Source: Kribbella sindirgiensis (GTDB lineage: Bacteria; Actinomycetota; Actinomycetes; Propionibacteriales; Kribbellaceae). Taken from it: 64,000 bases of DNA. The position numbers and the translations under genes are program-made. The stretch spans positions 62,001 to 126,000 of the forward strand of contig NZ_SJKA01000011.1 of NCBI RefSeq assembly GCF_004331435.1. Reading direction: 5' to 3'. The notes beneath the pieces were generated by a model. That model saw nothing but the letters and a program-made list of their open reading frames with translations, was not told where the DNA came from and ran no database searches. This document shows positions 7,541-17,155 of this stretch, one piece after another; the first letter of the stretch is position 1; the number at the start of each line of letters is the position of its first letter.

Positions 7541-9066
7541 GTACGGCGACCGACACGAGGGAGCTGCCGCGCCTGGTCCGGGCGATGGCGGTCATCGAGC
7601 GGATCGGGAACGCGCTGCCGCACCCGTTCTGGCTGTTCTGGATCCTGTCCGCTCTGTTGGCCGTGGTGAGCGCGATCCTGTCCGCGCTGGACGTCTCGGT
7701 GCTCTCGCCGAAGGACGGCAAGGAGGTCGCCGTCCAGAACCTGCTGTCCGGCGACGGCCTCCAGATGGCGGTGTCGACGGCGATCTCGAACTTCGCCGAG
7801 TTCCCGCCGATGGCGACGATCGTGGTCGTGATCATGGGCGTCGCGCTGGCCGAGCGGACCGGGTTCCTGCAGGTGCTGATGCGGGTCAGCGTGTCCCGGG
7901 TACCGCAGTCGATGGTGGTCTTCGCGGTCGCGTTCGCCGGCACGATGGCCCATGTCGCGTCGGCCGCGGCGTACATCATCCTGGTGCCTTTGGGCGGGCT
8001 CGCGTTCCGCGCGGTCGGCCGGTCGCCGATCCTCGGTATCGTGGTCGCGTACACCGCGATCGCCTCCGGGTACGACGCCAGCCCGATCCCGACCCCGAAC
8101 GACGCGATCTTCGCCGGCATCACGACCGCGGCCGCACGCACCGTGGACCCGGACGCGCACGTCTCGGTGCTCTCGAACTGGTTCTTCAACATCGCGTCGT
8201 CGATCCTGCTGGCGCTGGTGATCACGCTGGTCACCCGCCTGGTCCTGAGCAAGCGAACCGATCTCGACGCCGACCCGGACGCCCCTGGCGACCTGGATCA
8301 GCTGTCCGTGTCGGATGCCGAGCGCAAGGGCCTGCGCCGGGCCGGCCTCGTCTTCCTGGTCGCCGCGGCGGCGATCGTCGCAATCCTGCTCCCGCACGGC
8401 TCCCCACTCCGCGGCAAGGACGGCAGCATCGTCGACTCACCCTTCCTCGACGGCATCGCGATGGTCGTCGCGGTCCTCTTCGGCCTGGTCGGCATCACGT
8501 ACGGCGTGACGGTACGGGCGATCGAACGCGCCGCCGACGTACCTCGGTTGATGGGCGAGGGCATCAAGCAGATGGCGCCGGTCCTGGTGCTGTTCTTCGC
8601 GATCGCCCAGTTCCTCGCCTACTTCGACTGGAGCAACCTCGGCGACCTACTGTCCGCGGAATCCGCCCGGGTCCTAGGAGATCTCGGGGCGCCGAAAGTG
8701 CTGATCTTCCTAGGCATCCTCGCCCTGCTGACCGTCATCAACGTCCTGGTGACGAGCGGCTCCGCAATGTGGTCCCTGACCGCCCCGATCCTGGTCCCGA
8801 TGATGCTCCTGTTGAGCGTCCCCGCCGAAACCACCCAGGCCCTCTTCCGAATCGCCGACTCGGGCTCCACCGCCATCACCCCCATGAGCCCGTACTTCGT
8901 CATGGCCCTCGGCTTCCTCCAGCGCTACCGCAAGGACGCCGGCGTGGGCACGCTAGCGTCATACACAGTCCCCCTGGCAATCTCCATGACCATCTCCTGG
9001 ACCCTCCTGTTCCTGGCCTGGTGGGCCCTAGGAATCCCCCTCGGCCCAGGCGCCCCGGTGAGATGA
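7537..9066 (+). CDS. AbgT-family transporter (p-aminobenzoyl-glutamate permease type)
   Basis: 509 aa with about 11-13 TM helices. The N-terminal NALPHPFWLFWILSALLAV and the re-entrant-loop features (GYDASPIPTPNDAIF; SGSTAITPMSPYFVMALGFLQ split by the helix bend) are those of AbgT/YdaH. Family members import aminobenzoyl-glutamate or act as antimetabolite exporters using the proton/sodium gradient. Last gene of the GntR operon; its ATG overlaps the esterase stop. Confidence 0.88.
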   Translation: MSTATDTRELPRLVRAMAVIERIGNALPHPFWLFWILSALLAVVSAILSALDVSVLSPKDGKEVAVQNLLSGDGLQMAVSTAISNFAEFPPMATIVVVIMGVALAERTGFLQVLMRVSVSRVPQSMVVFAVAFAGTMAHVASAAAYIILVPLGGLAFRAVGRSPILGIVVAYTAIASGYDASPIPTPNDAIFAGITTAAARTVDPDAHVSVLSNWFFNIASSILLALVITLVTRLVLSKRTDLDADPDAPGDLDQLSVSDAERKGLRRAGLVFLVAAAAIVAILLPHGSPLRGKDGSIVDSPFLDGIAMVVAVLFGLVGITYGVTVRAIERAADVPRLMGEGIKQMAPVLVLFFAIAQFLAYFDWSNLGDLLSAESARVLGDLGAPKVLIFLGILALLTVINVLVTSGSAMWSLTAPILVPMMLLLSVPAETTQALFRIADSGSTAITPMSPYFVMALGFLQRYRKDAGVGTLASYTVPLAISMTISWTLLFLAWWALGIPLGPGAPVR

Positions 9067-9539
9067 GCACTGGGACGAGCTGCACTGAGCGCCGGACACC
9101 GCGTGGAGACGGAGCGTGGTCTGCGGGGAGTGCATTTCGACACCCATTAGGAGGTGTCGAGTGGATGGGTAGTGCACCTGAGCGTGATCGTGCCCGCGCG
9201 TACGGCGTCTCGCCGGTGCTCTACCTGTCGAGCCGCCGCGCACCCCCCCGCCGCAAACCCCGGTCGCTGCACAGGGCTCCCCAAACCAGTTCGGGGAGCC
9301 CTGCACCCCGAAACGGCAGGTGAACCTCCCCAAACCAGTTTGGGGAGCCGAGGACACGCACCGAGAGCACGCACTGGGGACTGGGAACAGGCAATGGTGG
9401 CTGGGGACAGGCAATACCAGGTGCCCACCCACCATTGCCTGTTCCCAGTCACCAGTTGAGGTGCCATGCCGCGCCTCCGGAGCAGTTCTCGGCGGTGCGA
9501 GACGCGTACCCGCCGGAGGCGGCAAAGGGCAGTTCCTCT
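9067..9539. repeat. Convergent spacer with several hairpins and a long inverted repeat
   Basis: No convincing gene lies in this 473-bp gap between two convergent genes. It holds an 8-bp hairpin (TCGACACC 9137-9144 with 9153-9160) that may terminate the AbgT operon. Two related hairpins share CTCCCCAAACCAGTT: 9274-9301 (9-bp outer stem) and 9326-9347 (9-bp stem). A perfect 22-bp inverted repeat (9379-9400 with 9429-9450, core GGGAACAGGCAATGG) surrounds a 28-nt loop carrying a further ACAGGCAAT. The 15-mer ATTGCCTGTTCCCAG recurs at 44082-44096. Confidence 0.7.
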
Positions 9540-10118
9540 TTAGGTGAGGGTTATGCCCGCCGTGCGGAGGTCCAGGAGGGCCTGGTTGGTGGTGGCTTCG
9601 GCGACGCCGGCGGTGAGGGGGGTTAGGACTGTGGTGGTGAAGCCGGCTTTATGGGCGTCGAGGGCGGTGGCTCGGACGCAGTAGTCGGTGGCTATGCCGC
9701 AGACGTCTACGGCGGTGACGCCCTTGGCGCGGAGCCAGTCGGCCAGGGGGTGACCGCCTTCGTGGGACTTGCCTTCGAAGCCCGAGTAGGCGGCGGCGTA
9801 CTCACCCTTGTCGAAGATCGCGTCGAAGGGCTGGGGGTCGAGGTTGGGGTGGAAGCCGACGCCGTCGGTGCCGGCGACGCAGTGCGGTGGCCAGGAGTGG
9901 ACGAAGTCGGGTTCGCGGGAGAAGTGGTCACCCGGGTCGATGTGGTGGTCCCGGGTGGCCACCACGTAGTCGTACTGACGGTCGCCGGGCTCGGCCTCGT
10001 GCCAGTGGTGCAGGAGTTCGCCGATCCGGAACGCCACGTTCGCGCCGCCGGCGACGGCCAGGCTCCCGCCCTCGCAGAAGTCGTTCTGCACATCAACCAC
10101 GATCAGTGCCCGGGCCAT
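9540..10118 (-). CDS. pncA: Nicotinamidase
   Basis: 192 aa isochorismatase-like hydrolase. Catalytic triad: Asp in VVDVQNDF (about residue 8), Lys in FDKGEYAAAYSGF, Cys in VCGIATDYCVRATA. The metal site is the DHHIDPGDHFS region. It converts nicotinamide to nicotinate in the cytoplasm; the matching next step, nicotinate phosphoribosyltransferase, is encoded at 27.3-28.7 kb. ATG at 10118 chosen because GAAGGAG lies about 9 nt upstream and the Met-Ala-Arg-Ala-Leu start fits the family. Confidence 0.9.
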   Translation of the reverse strand: MARALIVVDVQNDFCEGGSLAVAGGANVAFRIGELLHHWHEAEPGDRQYDYVVATRDHHIDPGDHFSREPDFVHSWPPHCVAGTDGVGFHPNLDPQPFDAIFDKGEYAAAYSGFEGKSHEGGHPLADWLRAKGVTAVDVCGIATDYCVRATALDAHKAGFTTTVLTPLTAGVAEATTNQALLDLRTAGITLT

Positions 10119-10193
10119 CGCGACGCTCCTTCTCCGGAGTACTTCCTGAGCCCACCGTACAAGCGTCACCGCCCGCAACGCCGCATTCAGGTC

Positions 10194-10970
10194 CTACGCC
10201 GGGATCAGGTGCCCGCCGGTGACGCGGAGGAGTTGGCCTTGGACTGCCTTGGTCCGGGGTGAGGTGAGGAACAGGATCGCGTCGGCGAGTTCGGAGACGT
10301 CGGGGAGGTGCCGTGCGGTGAATCCGGCCGTGATCTTGTCGAGGGCCGCGCGGGGGATGATCCGGTGTTCGCCGCGCTCCAGCGTGATGCCGGGGAGGAC
10401 GACGTTGACCAGTACGCCGTCCGCGCCCAGATCGTGCTGCAGGCTCGCGGCGAGCCCGTGCAGTCCGGCCTTCGCGGCGCCGTACGCCCAGGCGCCGCCG
10501 CCCATGCCACGCTCCGCGAGGTCCGTCGAAACCAGCACCAGCCGCCCGTGCGCGGACTGCCGCAGGGCCGGCGCGACCTGCTGTGCGAGGTGCATGTTCC
10601 CCTCGAGGTTCGCGCGGACGATCCTCGTCCACCACTCCGGCGAGGCGTCCTCGACCTTGTCGGTCCGCCCGTCGTGCGGTCCCCAGTCGACCGCGTTCGC
10701 GACCACCGCGTCCAGCCCGCCCCAGTGCTCCACCGTCGACGCCACCGCGGCCGCGATCGTCTCCGGCGCGCTGAGGTCCAGCGGGACGACGTACGCCGTA
10801 CCGCCCGCCGCCTCGATCTCCTCGGCGACCGTCTCGGCGGCGTCCTTCCGCGAGTTGTAGGTGATCGCGACCCGGGCCCCTTCCCGCCCGTACGCGACCG
10901 CGGTGGCCCGCCCGATCCCGGACGACCCACCCGTCACCAGCACCGCCACATCCTTGAAACCCAGGTCCAT
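10194..10970 (-). CDS. Short-chain dehydrogenase/reductase (SDR)
   Basis: 258 aa classical SDR: cofactor loop TGGSSGIG (residues 13-20), LDLS at the adenine site, ANAVD replacing the usual NNAG, catalytic Ser in LVLVSTD and YGAAK (Tyr and Lys). The C-terminus VQGQLLRVTGGHLIPA is typical of FabG-like enzymes. NADPH-dependent reduction of a carbonyl is expected; substrate unknown. A strong operator lies immediately upstream, so expression is probably controlled by a repressor encoded elsewhere. Confidence 0.85.
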   Translation of the reverse strand: MDLGFKDVAVLVTGGSSGIGRATAVAYGREGARVAITYNSRKDAAETVAEEIEAAGGTAYVVPLDLSAPETIAAAVASTVEHWGGLDAVVANAVDWGPHDGRTDKVEDASPEWWTRIVRANLEGNMHLAQQVAPALRQSAHGRLVLVSTDLAERGMGGGAWAYGAAKAGLHGLAASLQHDLGADGVLVNVVLPGITLERGEHRIIPRAALDKITAGFTARHLPDVSELADAILFLTSPRTKAVQGQLLRVTGGHLIPA

Positions 10971-10989
10971 GACCCGTCCTCCAGCTATA

Positions 10990-11028
10990 TTGTTAGTCGG
11001 CTAAAAAGAAAACTTAGCCGACTAACAA
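10990..11028. promoter_or_regulatory. Double operator upstream of the SDR gene
   Basis: A perfect 15-bp inverted repeat (TTGTTAGTCGGCTAA 10990-11004, complement 11014-11028) around a 9-nt A-rich spacer. Each arm is itself a near-palindrome TTAGYCGRCTAA, so this is two repressor boxes 21 bp apart, two helical turns on the same DNA face. It starts 20 bp upstream of the SDR ATG. TTAG...CTAA boxes of this kind suit MarR- or TetR-type dimers; the regulator is not adjacent. Confidence 0.65.
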
Positions 11029-11045
11029 AAACGTGGCAAGCCGGG

Positions 11046-11363
11046 TCAGGCGATCGGGCGGCCGGAGAGTTCGGCGAGTTCGGTGAAGAAGGCTCGGTAG
11101 ACCGGTTCGTCGGACATGGGGATCTCGACGGTGGCGAGGGAGTAGACGCTGTTCATGAGGCGTCCGTAGATCGGCTCGTCCGGGTCCTCGACGTGGGAGA
11201 AGTGCAGGAGCATCGCGCGCCTGCGGACCTGGACGTGCACCCGGACCCAGTCCAGTGGCGTCCGGTAGCAGGCGACGACGTTCCTTCGCTGGAACAGCTC
11301 GAAGATGCCGCGATCGACCCGTACCTGCACGTTGGCATGTTCGAAAACGATCGGCTCGGTCAT
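11046..11363 (-). CDS. Small protein of unknown function, last gene of the sugar ABC operon
   Basis: 105 aa, soluble. The ATG overlaps the permease stop (ATGA), so it is translationally coupled and probably belongs to the transport operon. Residues such as VRVHVQVRRRAMLLHFSHVED and PMSDEPVYRAFFTELAELSG suggest an alpha/beta fold; I recognise no family. No signal peptide or TM helix. Confidence 0.65.
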   Translation of the reverse strand: MTEPIVFEHANVQVRVDRGIFELFQRRNVVACYRTPLDWVRVHVQVRRRAMLLHFSHVEDPDEPIYGRLMNSVYSLATVEIPMSDEPVYRAFFTELAELSGRPIA

Positions 11364-12188
11364 TTGAGGCCCGAGTGGGCGAGGCCCTCGACGAACTGGC
11401 GTTGGGCGATGACGAACACAATCAGGACCGGGAGGACGGTCATGGTGGCGGCGGCCAGTTGGGTGTTCCACATGTCGGCTCCGTACGCGTCGGTGAATCG
11501 GGTGAGCGCTTGCGGCAGCGTGAACAGCTCCGGTGAGGTGAGGTAGACCGTGGGCTCGAGATAGAGGTTCCACGAGGCCAGGAAGGTGAGGATCGCGACC
11601 GCCGACAGCGCCGGCCGGGCGAGCGGGAGGCAGATCCGCCACCAGATCCCGGGCCGGCCGAGGCCGTCGAGCCGCCCGGCTTCCTCCAGTTCGGCGGGAA
11701 GGGCGATGAAGAACTGCCGCATGATGAAGCTCGCCAGAACGCACGGCGCCCCAAAGGCGGTGACCAGGATCAGCGGCCAGTGGGTGTTGATCAGCCCGGC
11801 CTGTTTGAACACCTGGAACAGCGGGACGATCGTCACCTCGCTCGGCACCAGGAGACCGGTCAGCACCACCAGAAACAGGGCGTTGGCGCCAGGGAACCGG
11901 ATCCGGGCGAACGCGTACCCCGCCATACTCGAGACCAGCAGCGTGATCAGCGTGACCAGTACGGCGATGTAGACGCTGTTCACGTACTGCCGGGCGAACG
12001 GCTGGAACGTGAACGCCTCGCCGTACGCGGCCAGCGTCGGATGCGAGGTCCACAAGGTCGGCGGTGCCTTGAAGATCTCCGGCAGCGGCTTGATCGACGC
12101 GGCGACCATCCAGATCGTCGGTACGGCGAACGGGACCGCGAGGACGGCGAGCGCTGCCACCAGAAGCACCCGTCGCAGCACCGAGGTT

Positions 12189-12199
<11 letters not shown>
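11360..12199 (-). CDS. CUT1 sugar ABC transporter permease, MalG type
   Basis: 279 aa with six TM helices. The EAA loop that contacts the ATPase is visible as EEAGRLDGLGRPGIWWRICLPLARP (read in two parts: EEAGRLDG, then ICLPLARP). It follows the other permease with an 11-bp overlap. Imports an oligosaccharide together with the MalF-type permease and the lipoprotein next to it. No ATPase gene is linked; actinobacteria commonly use a shared MsiK-type ATPase. Confidence 0.88.
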
Positions 12200-13075
<876 letters not shown>

Positions 13076-13076
<1 letters not shown>

Positions 13077-14344
13077 CACTTGGCCAGGATGGGATCGATC
13101 GCGGTGCAGACCGACTTCAGGACGGTGGGGATGTCGGCGTCGGCCTTCCATAGTGCGTCCAGTGCGGTCTTGCCCTTCTGGGCGATCTCGGCCGGGCTGG
13201 TGTGGTTGGGCAGCGTGACGGCGTTCGGTAGCTGGTCGACCACGACCTCCTGCAGCTGCGCCGCGGTCAGTTTCTTGTTGTTCTCGGCAAGTTTCGCGCC
13301 GGTGAGCAACGACTTGCGGGGCGGCGGGAAGAACTGCGCGAGCTTCGCCGCATTGGCCGGATTCGTCAGGTAGGCAAGGAAGTCGGTGGCCTGATCAGGA
13401 TGCTTGCTCGCGGCAAGGACACCGACACCGGCTTGCCCGAGTACGGCGTACTTCCCGGACGGCCCGGCCGGCAACGGGTACAGGCCGAACTTGAACGACC
13501 CGGTGAGCAAGGACGCGCGGGAGACCTGCGCGACGGTGAAGGCGGCGTCACCGGCGAAGAAGTCGGCCTTCGTACCCGGGCCGGGCATCGCGCTGGTCTT
13601 GAATGCGGCGTCGTGCAGGAACGTGAACGCGCGCTGCATCTCCGGGCTGTCGAACGTGCAGGTCTTCCCGTCCGCGCTCCACGCCGAGCCGCCGAAGCCG
13701 GTCCAGACCGTGGCCAGCGTGTTCCAGGACTTGTAGTCGAAGTCCCGGATCACGAAGCCCGCCTTGCCGGTCTTCGCGTGGACGGCGGCGCCCGCGGCGG
13801 CGACCTGGTCCCAGGTCAGCGTCTTCGGATCGATCTTCTGACCGGCCTTCGCCAGGAGGTCGGTGTTCACGTACAGCGCGAACGGCGAGTTCGAGAACGG
13901 GTACGCGTACAGCTTCCCGTCGCGGCTGAACTCCTTGGTCGCGCTGTCCACCAGGTCGTCGTACTGCCAGCCGTCGGTCGCCTTCAGCTGGTCGGTCAGG
14001 CCGACCAGCGCGTCCGAGGCGATCAGGTCTCTCGACAGGTCGCCCATCCAGGCCAGGTCGGGCGCGTTGCCGCCGGCGATCTGCGTCGTCAGCGTGGTGT
14101 TGTAGTCGGCGAACGGCAGGCTCTCGAAGGTGATCGAGGAGACCTCGGGGTGCTCGGCGCGGTAGGCGTCGCCGATCGAGTTGAACAGCTTGAGCTGGTC
14201 CTCGTTCGAGGTCCAGACCGTCATCCGCAGCTTGACGTCGGTGGCCTTCGATGCGCCGGTGTCGGAGGAGGCGCCGCACGCGGCGGTCAGCGTCGCGGCC
14301 GTGGTCAGCGCGAGCGCGCCGAGCAGCTTCCGTGCAGTGATCAT
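13076..14344 (-). CDS. Sugar-binding lipoprotein of the CUT1 ABC transporter
   Basis: 422 aa family-1 extracellular solute-binding protein. Lipoprotein signal with lipobox LTAAC at residues 19-23. WTSNEDQLKLFN, FPFSNSPFALYVN and the TWDQVAAAGAAV region are typical of this family. Captures the sugar outside the cell and hands it to the two permeases. The sugar is unknown; the divergent GH-A-like glycosidase suggests a plant or fungal oligosaccharide. Lies 25 nt downstream of the FAD-oxidoreductase gene. Confidence 0.88.
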
Positions 14345-14369
14345 GATGGGTCCTTAAAGCAGAGGATGG

Positions 14370-15959
14370 CTAGTAGCCGGCGATCTCGGGCCAGTGGAGT
14401 TCGACTCCGGCCTCGCTCAATCGGCTCTGGAGGCGGTCGACGAGGGTGTCGTCGGTCGCGACCTGTTGCGGCGAAAGGCCGTTCTCGAGGCAGAACGCGA
14501 CGAGTTCGCCGGCCGATTCGCCGATGTTCCACTCGACCGGATGCAGCCGGTAGGCGCCGTTGGTGATGTGGGTGGTGCCGATGTTCTTGGCGGCCGGCAC
14601 CAGGTTCTGGGTGGCCACCGGGACCAGCGCGCCGAGCGGGATCTCGAACGGTGCGCACTCGACGTCGATGTAGTTGTCGCCGCCGGTGGAGGGGTGCAGG
14701 TCGATCCGGTACATCCCGACTCCGACCGAGGCGTCGAACCGGGCCGGGCCGTCGTACCCGCGGGCCTTGATCGAGATGTCCTGTTCGCGGACGGTGGTGA
14801 GTGCCTTGATCCGGCGCGATTCCCGGATGTACGGCGCCTGCGCGAAACCGTCCGTGGTGCCGACGAGGTCGCCGCGGAGCCGCAGCCCGGGCCAGCCGCG
14901 GCCGCCGTCCGGGCGGGGCGCCTCGGTCTGCAGCCAGTACACGTACGCGCGGGACTGTGCCTTCGCGGCCAGCAGATGTACGGCGCGGTCGTCGGTGTCG
15001 ATGATCGAGCCGCCGACGTAGTCGAGCTGCGGCCAGTTGGCGAGCACGATGTCGCTGTCGTAGAAGCCGTCGGCGAAGTTCTGCCGGGCCGCGATCCGGC
15101 GGAACTGCCACAGGTCGTTGTCGCCGGCATCGAACCGCGGGTCGCCGGTGACGTCGGCGGCCGGGTTGACGTTCATGGTCCGCTCTTCCGGCGCCAGCGT
15201 CCGCGGGTTCGGGGCGACGAAGGACAGCATCGGCGCGCCCCAGAACGGCAGCTCGAACGACCGCCAGAAGTCGTAGTCCTCCGGTCGCGCGATCGTGTGG
15301 TCGCCGGCGACGTGGTCGAAGACGAAGCACCACGCGATCGACTGCACGTTGGCCGGATCCGCGACCTCGGCGGCACTCGGCTCACCGGTGTCGGATCGCG
15401 CTTCGGCGCCGACGACGTACTCCGTGCCGGTCAGCGGCAGCAGGTCGCCGGTCTCCGTCCCGTCCAGGACGAACTCGGCGGAGATGACGGTCTCGGCACC
15501 GGTCCGCGGATCCGCGACCGTGACCGTGCGGACGACGCCGTCGGTCACCTCGGCCGCGACGGGCACACAGGGTTGCAGAACGGTCAGGCGCCCGGTCGAT
15601 CGGTACGGCGCGAGCAGTTCGGTGATGACCGCGTCGGCGACGCGAGGCTCGTGGCACAGGCGACTGACGCGCCCTCGTCCCGGATTCAGTTCCCGGTCCG
15701 CACGGGCGGCGGACGTCAACGGGTAGTGGTCCCGGTAGTAGCGGCGGATGCCTTCGCGGAGTGCGCGGTACCGCGCGGTGACGCCGAACTGCTCCACCCA
15801 GATGTGCTCGTCGGGCGGCACTGCCTGCGAGGTGAGCTGGCCGCCGAGCCAGGCGTACTCCTCGGTCATCACCACGCGCCGGCCGCGTTGCAGCAACGCC
15901 AGCGCGGCCGCGACGGAGCCGAGACCGCCGCCGATAATCGCGACCTCGGTGGAGATCAC
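14370..15959 (-). CDS. FAD-dependent oxidoreductase (FAD_oxidored, Pfam 12831-like)
   Basis: 529 aa. N-terminal Rossmann FAD motif AIIGGGLGSVAAALALLQRG, then EEYAWLGGQLTSQ typical of this family, and a C-terminal FAD segment LVPAAKNIGTTHITNGAYRLHPVEWNIGESAG (given only by its key GTTH and EWNIGE). Such proteins occur in carbohydrate operons and probably oxidise a sugar or derivative, but no substrate is established. The start is GTG at 15959, whose GTGA overlaps the LacI-type stop, so the two are translationally coupled. Confidence 0.82.
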   Translation of the reverse strand: MISTEVAIIGGGLGSVAAALALLQRGRRVVMTEEYAWLGGQLTSQAVPPDEHIWVEQFGVTARYRALREGIRRYYRDHYPLTSAARADRELNPGRGRVSRLCHEPRVADAVITELLAPYRSTGRLTVLQPCVPVAAEVTDGVVRTVTVADPRTGAETVISAEFVLDGTETGDLLPLTGTEYVVGAEARSDTGEPSAAEVADPANVQSIAWCFVFDHVAGDHTIARPEDYDFWRSFELPFWGAPMLSFVAPNPRTLAPEERTMNVNPAADVTGDPRFDAGDNDLWQFRRIAARQNFADGFYDSDIVLANWPQLDYVGGSIIDTDDRAVHLLAAKAQSRAYVYWLQTEAPRPDGGRGWPGLRLRGDLVGTTDGFAQAPYIRESRRIKALTTVREQDISIKARGYDGPARFDASVGVGMYRIDLHPSTGGDNYIDVECAPFEIPLGALVPVATQNLVPAAKNIGTTHITNGAYRLHPVEWNIGESAGELVAFCLENGLSPQQVATDDTLVDRLQSRLSEAGVELHWPEIAGY

Positions 15960-16999
15960 GCTTCTGTCCGTACGACGATGGTGGCGCCCGGCTCCACGTC
16001 GGAGTCGAGGTGCCGCCGGAGTTCCAGCGTGGACCACTCGTCCGGCTCTGTCGCGATCAGCAACTGCAGCAGGTCGAGCGCTTCCGCGGCCAGCTGTTCC
16101 CTCGGGACGTGGAAGCCCGCGAGCGGTTTGCCGTCGATCCGGTGCCCGCGGACCTCGCCGAGCGCCGCGACCGAGATCTCGTCGGGTACGGCGACTCCGG
16201 CCGCGGTCAGGGCGTGTACGACGTCCTCGATCAGGAAGGCGTCCTCGGCGATGATCACGGTCGCGCCGGTCGCCTGCGCGAGCCGGGGCAGGTCGCCGAT
16301 CCGCTCCTCGCCGACCAGCAGGAACGCGAGTCGCCCCTCCGCCGAGGCGGCCTCGACGGCGCCGCGGCGGTCGCGGGCCGCGGGCGTGTCCCGGCCGCGG
16401 TGCACGTACAGCGCCTGCTGATGCCCGGCGGCCGCGGCCTGGTCGATCAGCGCGGTGGTTGGCGTGACGTAGTCGATGGCGACGTACGGCACCGCGGCGG
16501 CGGTCTCGTCCCGGCGCCCGATGGCGACGAACGGGAACTGTTCGGCGACCAGTCGCTCCAGTTCGGACGCGACCATCTGCTGGCCGAGCAGCACGCAGCC
16601 GTCGGTCAGCCGCAGCCGGGTCTTGCGGTGGAACAGGCTCCGGGTGCCGTTCTCGACCGGTGACGACGTGAAGAACAGCAGGTCCCAGCCGATCTTCTCG
16701 GCGGCGCGCTCGATCCCGTTCAGCAGCGGCCCGTAGAAGTCCATGCTCTCGGGGGACAATGCGGCCTCGTAGGTGAAGACGCCGATGATCTGGTTGTCCA
16801 GGCCGGCCAGGCGGCGGGCGGCCGGGTCCGCGACGTACGTCAGTTGCTCGATGGCTTTCTTGACCCGCGCCCGGGTCGCCTCGGGGATCCGGACGCCTCC
16901 GCCGTCGCGGTCGTTCAGCACCACCGACACGGTGGTCTGGCTGACGCCCGCCAGCTCGGCGATCTCGCGCTGGGTGACCCGGCGAGGTTTCGGTGCCAT
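15956..16999 (-). CDS. LacI-family transcriptional regulator
   Basis: 347 aa. The N-terminal LacI HTH is clear: VTQREIAELAGVSQTTVSVV plus the hinge region RRLAGLDNQ. A periplasmic-binding-like effector domain follows. First gene of the six-gene sugar operon and divergent from the glycosidase gene. SD GGAGGAAC precedes the ATG at 16999. Two matching inverted sites in the divergent region are its likely operators. Confidence 0.9.
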   Translation of the reverse strand: MAPKPRRVTQREIAELAGVSQTTVSVVLNDRDGGGVRIPEATRARVKKAIEQLTYVADPAARRLAGLDNQIIGVFTYEAALSPESMDFYGPLLNGIERAAEKIGWDLLFFTSSPVENGTRSLFHRKTRLRLTDGCVLLGQQMVASELERLVAEQFPFVAIGRRDETAAAVPYVAIDYVTPTTALIDQAAAAGHQQALYVHRGRDTPAARDRRGAVEAASAEGRLAFLLVGEERIGDLPRLAQATGATVIIAEDAFLIEDVVHALTAAGVAVPDEISVAALGEVRGHRIDGKPLAGFHVPREQLAAEALDLLQLLIATEPDEWSTLELRRHLDSDVEPGATIVVRTEA

Positions 17000-17013
17000 C
17001 GTTCCTCCGTCGT

Positions 17014-17030
17014 GATAATGCCTATCTTCA
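17014..17030. promoter_or_regulatory. Operator site, LacI-side
   Basis: GATAATGCCTATCTTCA. It matches, with one mismatch and in inverted orientation, the site at 17125-17141. It lies 15 bp before the regulator start, just downstream of a possible minus-strand -10 (TATGGT, 17049-17044). A repressor here would block the ABC operon. The LacI assignment is inferred from position. Confidence 0.6.
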
Positions 17031-17124
17031 ACGAGCTGCGGCGACCATAGCCCAGTCGAAGCCAATAGCGCAATGACCTCTTGACGGCACGGTTCACGGC
17101 TGGGAATGTTCCGTCCAACGAATC

Positions 17125-17141
17125 TGAAGATACGCATTATC
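17125..17141. promoter_or_regulatory. Operator site, glycosidase-side
   Basis: TGAAGATACGCATTATC, the inverted partner of the site at 17014-17030, 111 bp away centre to centre. It ends one base before the SD (AGAAGGAG, 17142-17149) of the glycosidase gene. A TTGACG at 17081 is a candidate -35 further upstream. Two symmetric sites would let one repressor control both arms, perhaps by looping. Confidence 0.6.
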
Positions 17142-17155
17142 AGAAGGAGTAGTCG

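Noticed and set aside
9165-9323. A 52-codon ORF with AGGAGG 10 nt upstream
   Set aside because: The SD-like sequence lies inside a hairpin, the product is Arg/Pro-rich without features, and the ORF runs into the repeat hairpins. Not enough to call a gene.
14394-16421. A 675-codon open frame on the plus strand
   Set aside because: It is antisense to the FAD oxidoreductase and LacI genes, whose motifs, overlaps and operators are clear.
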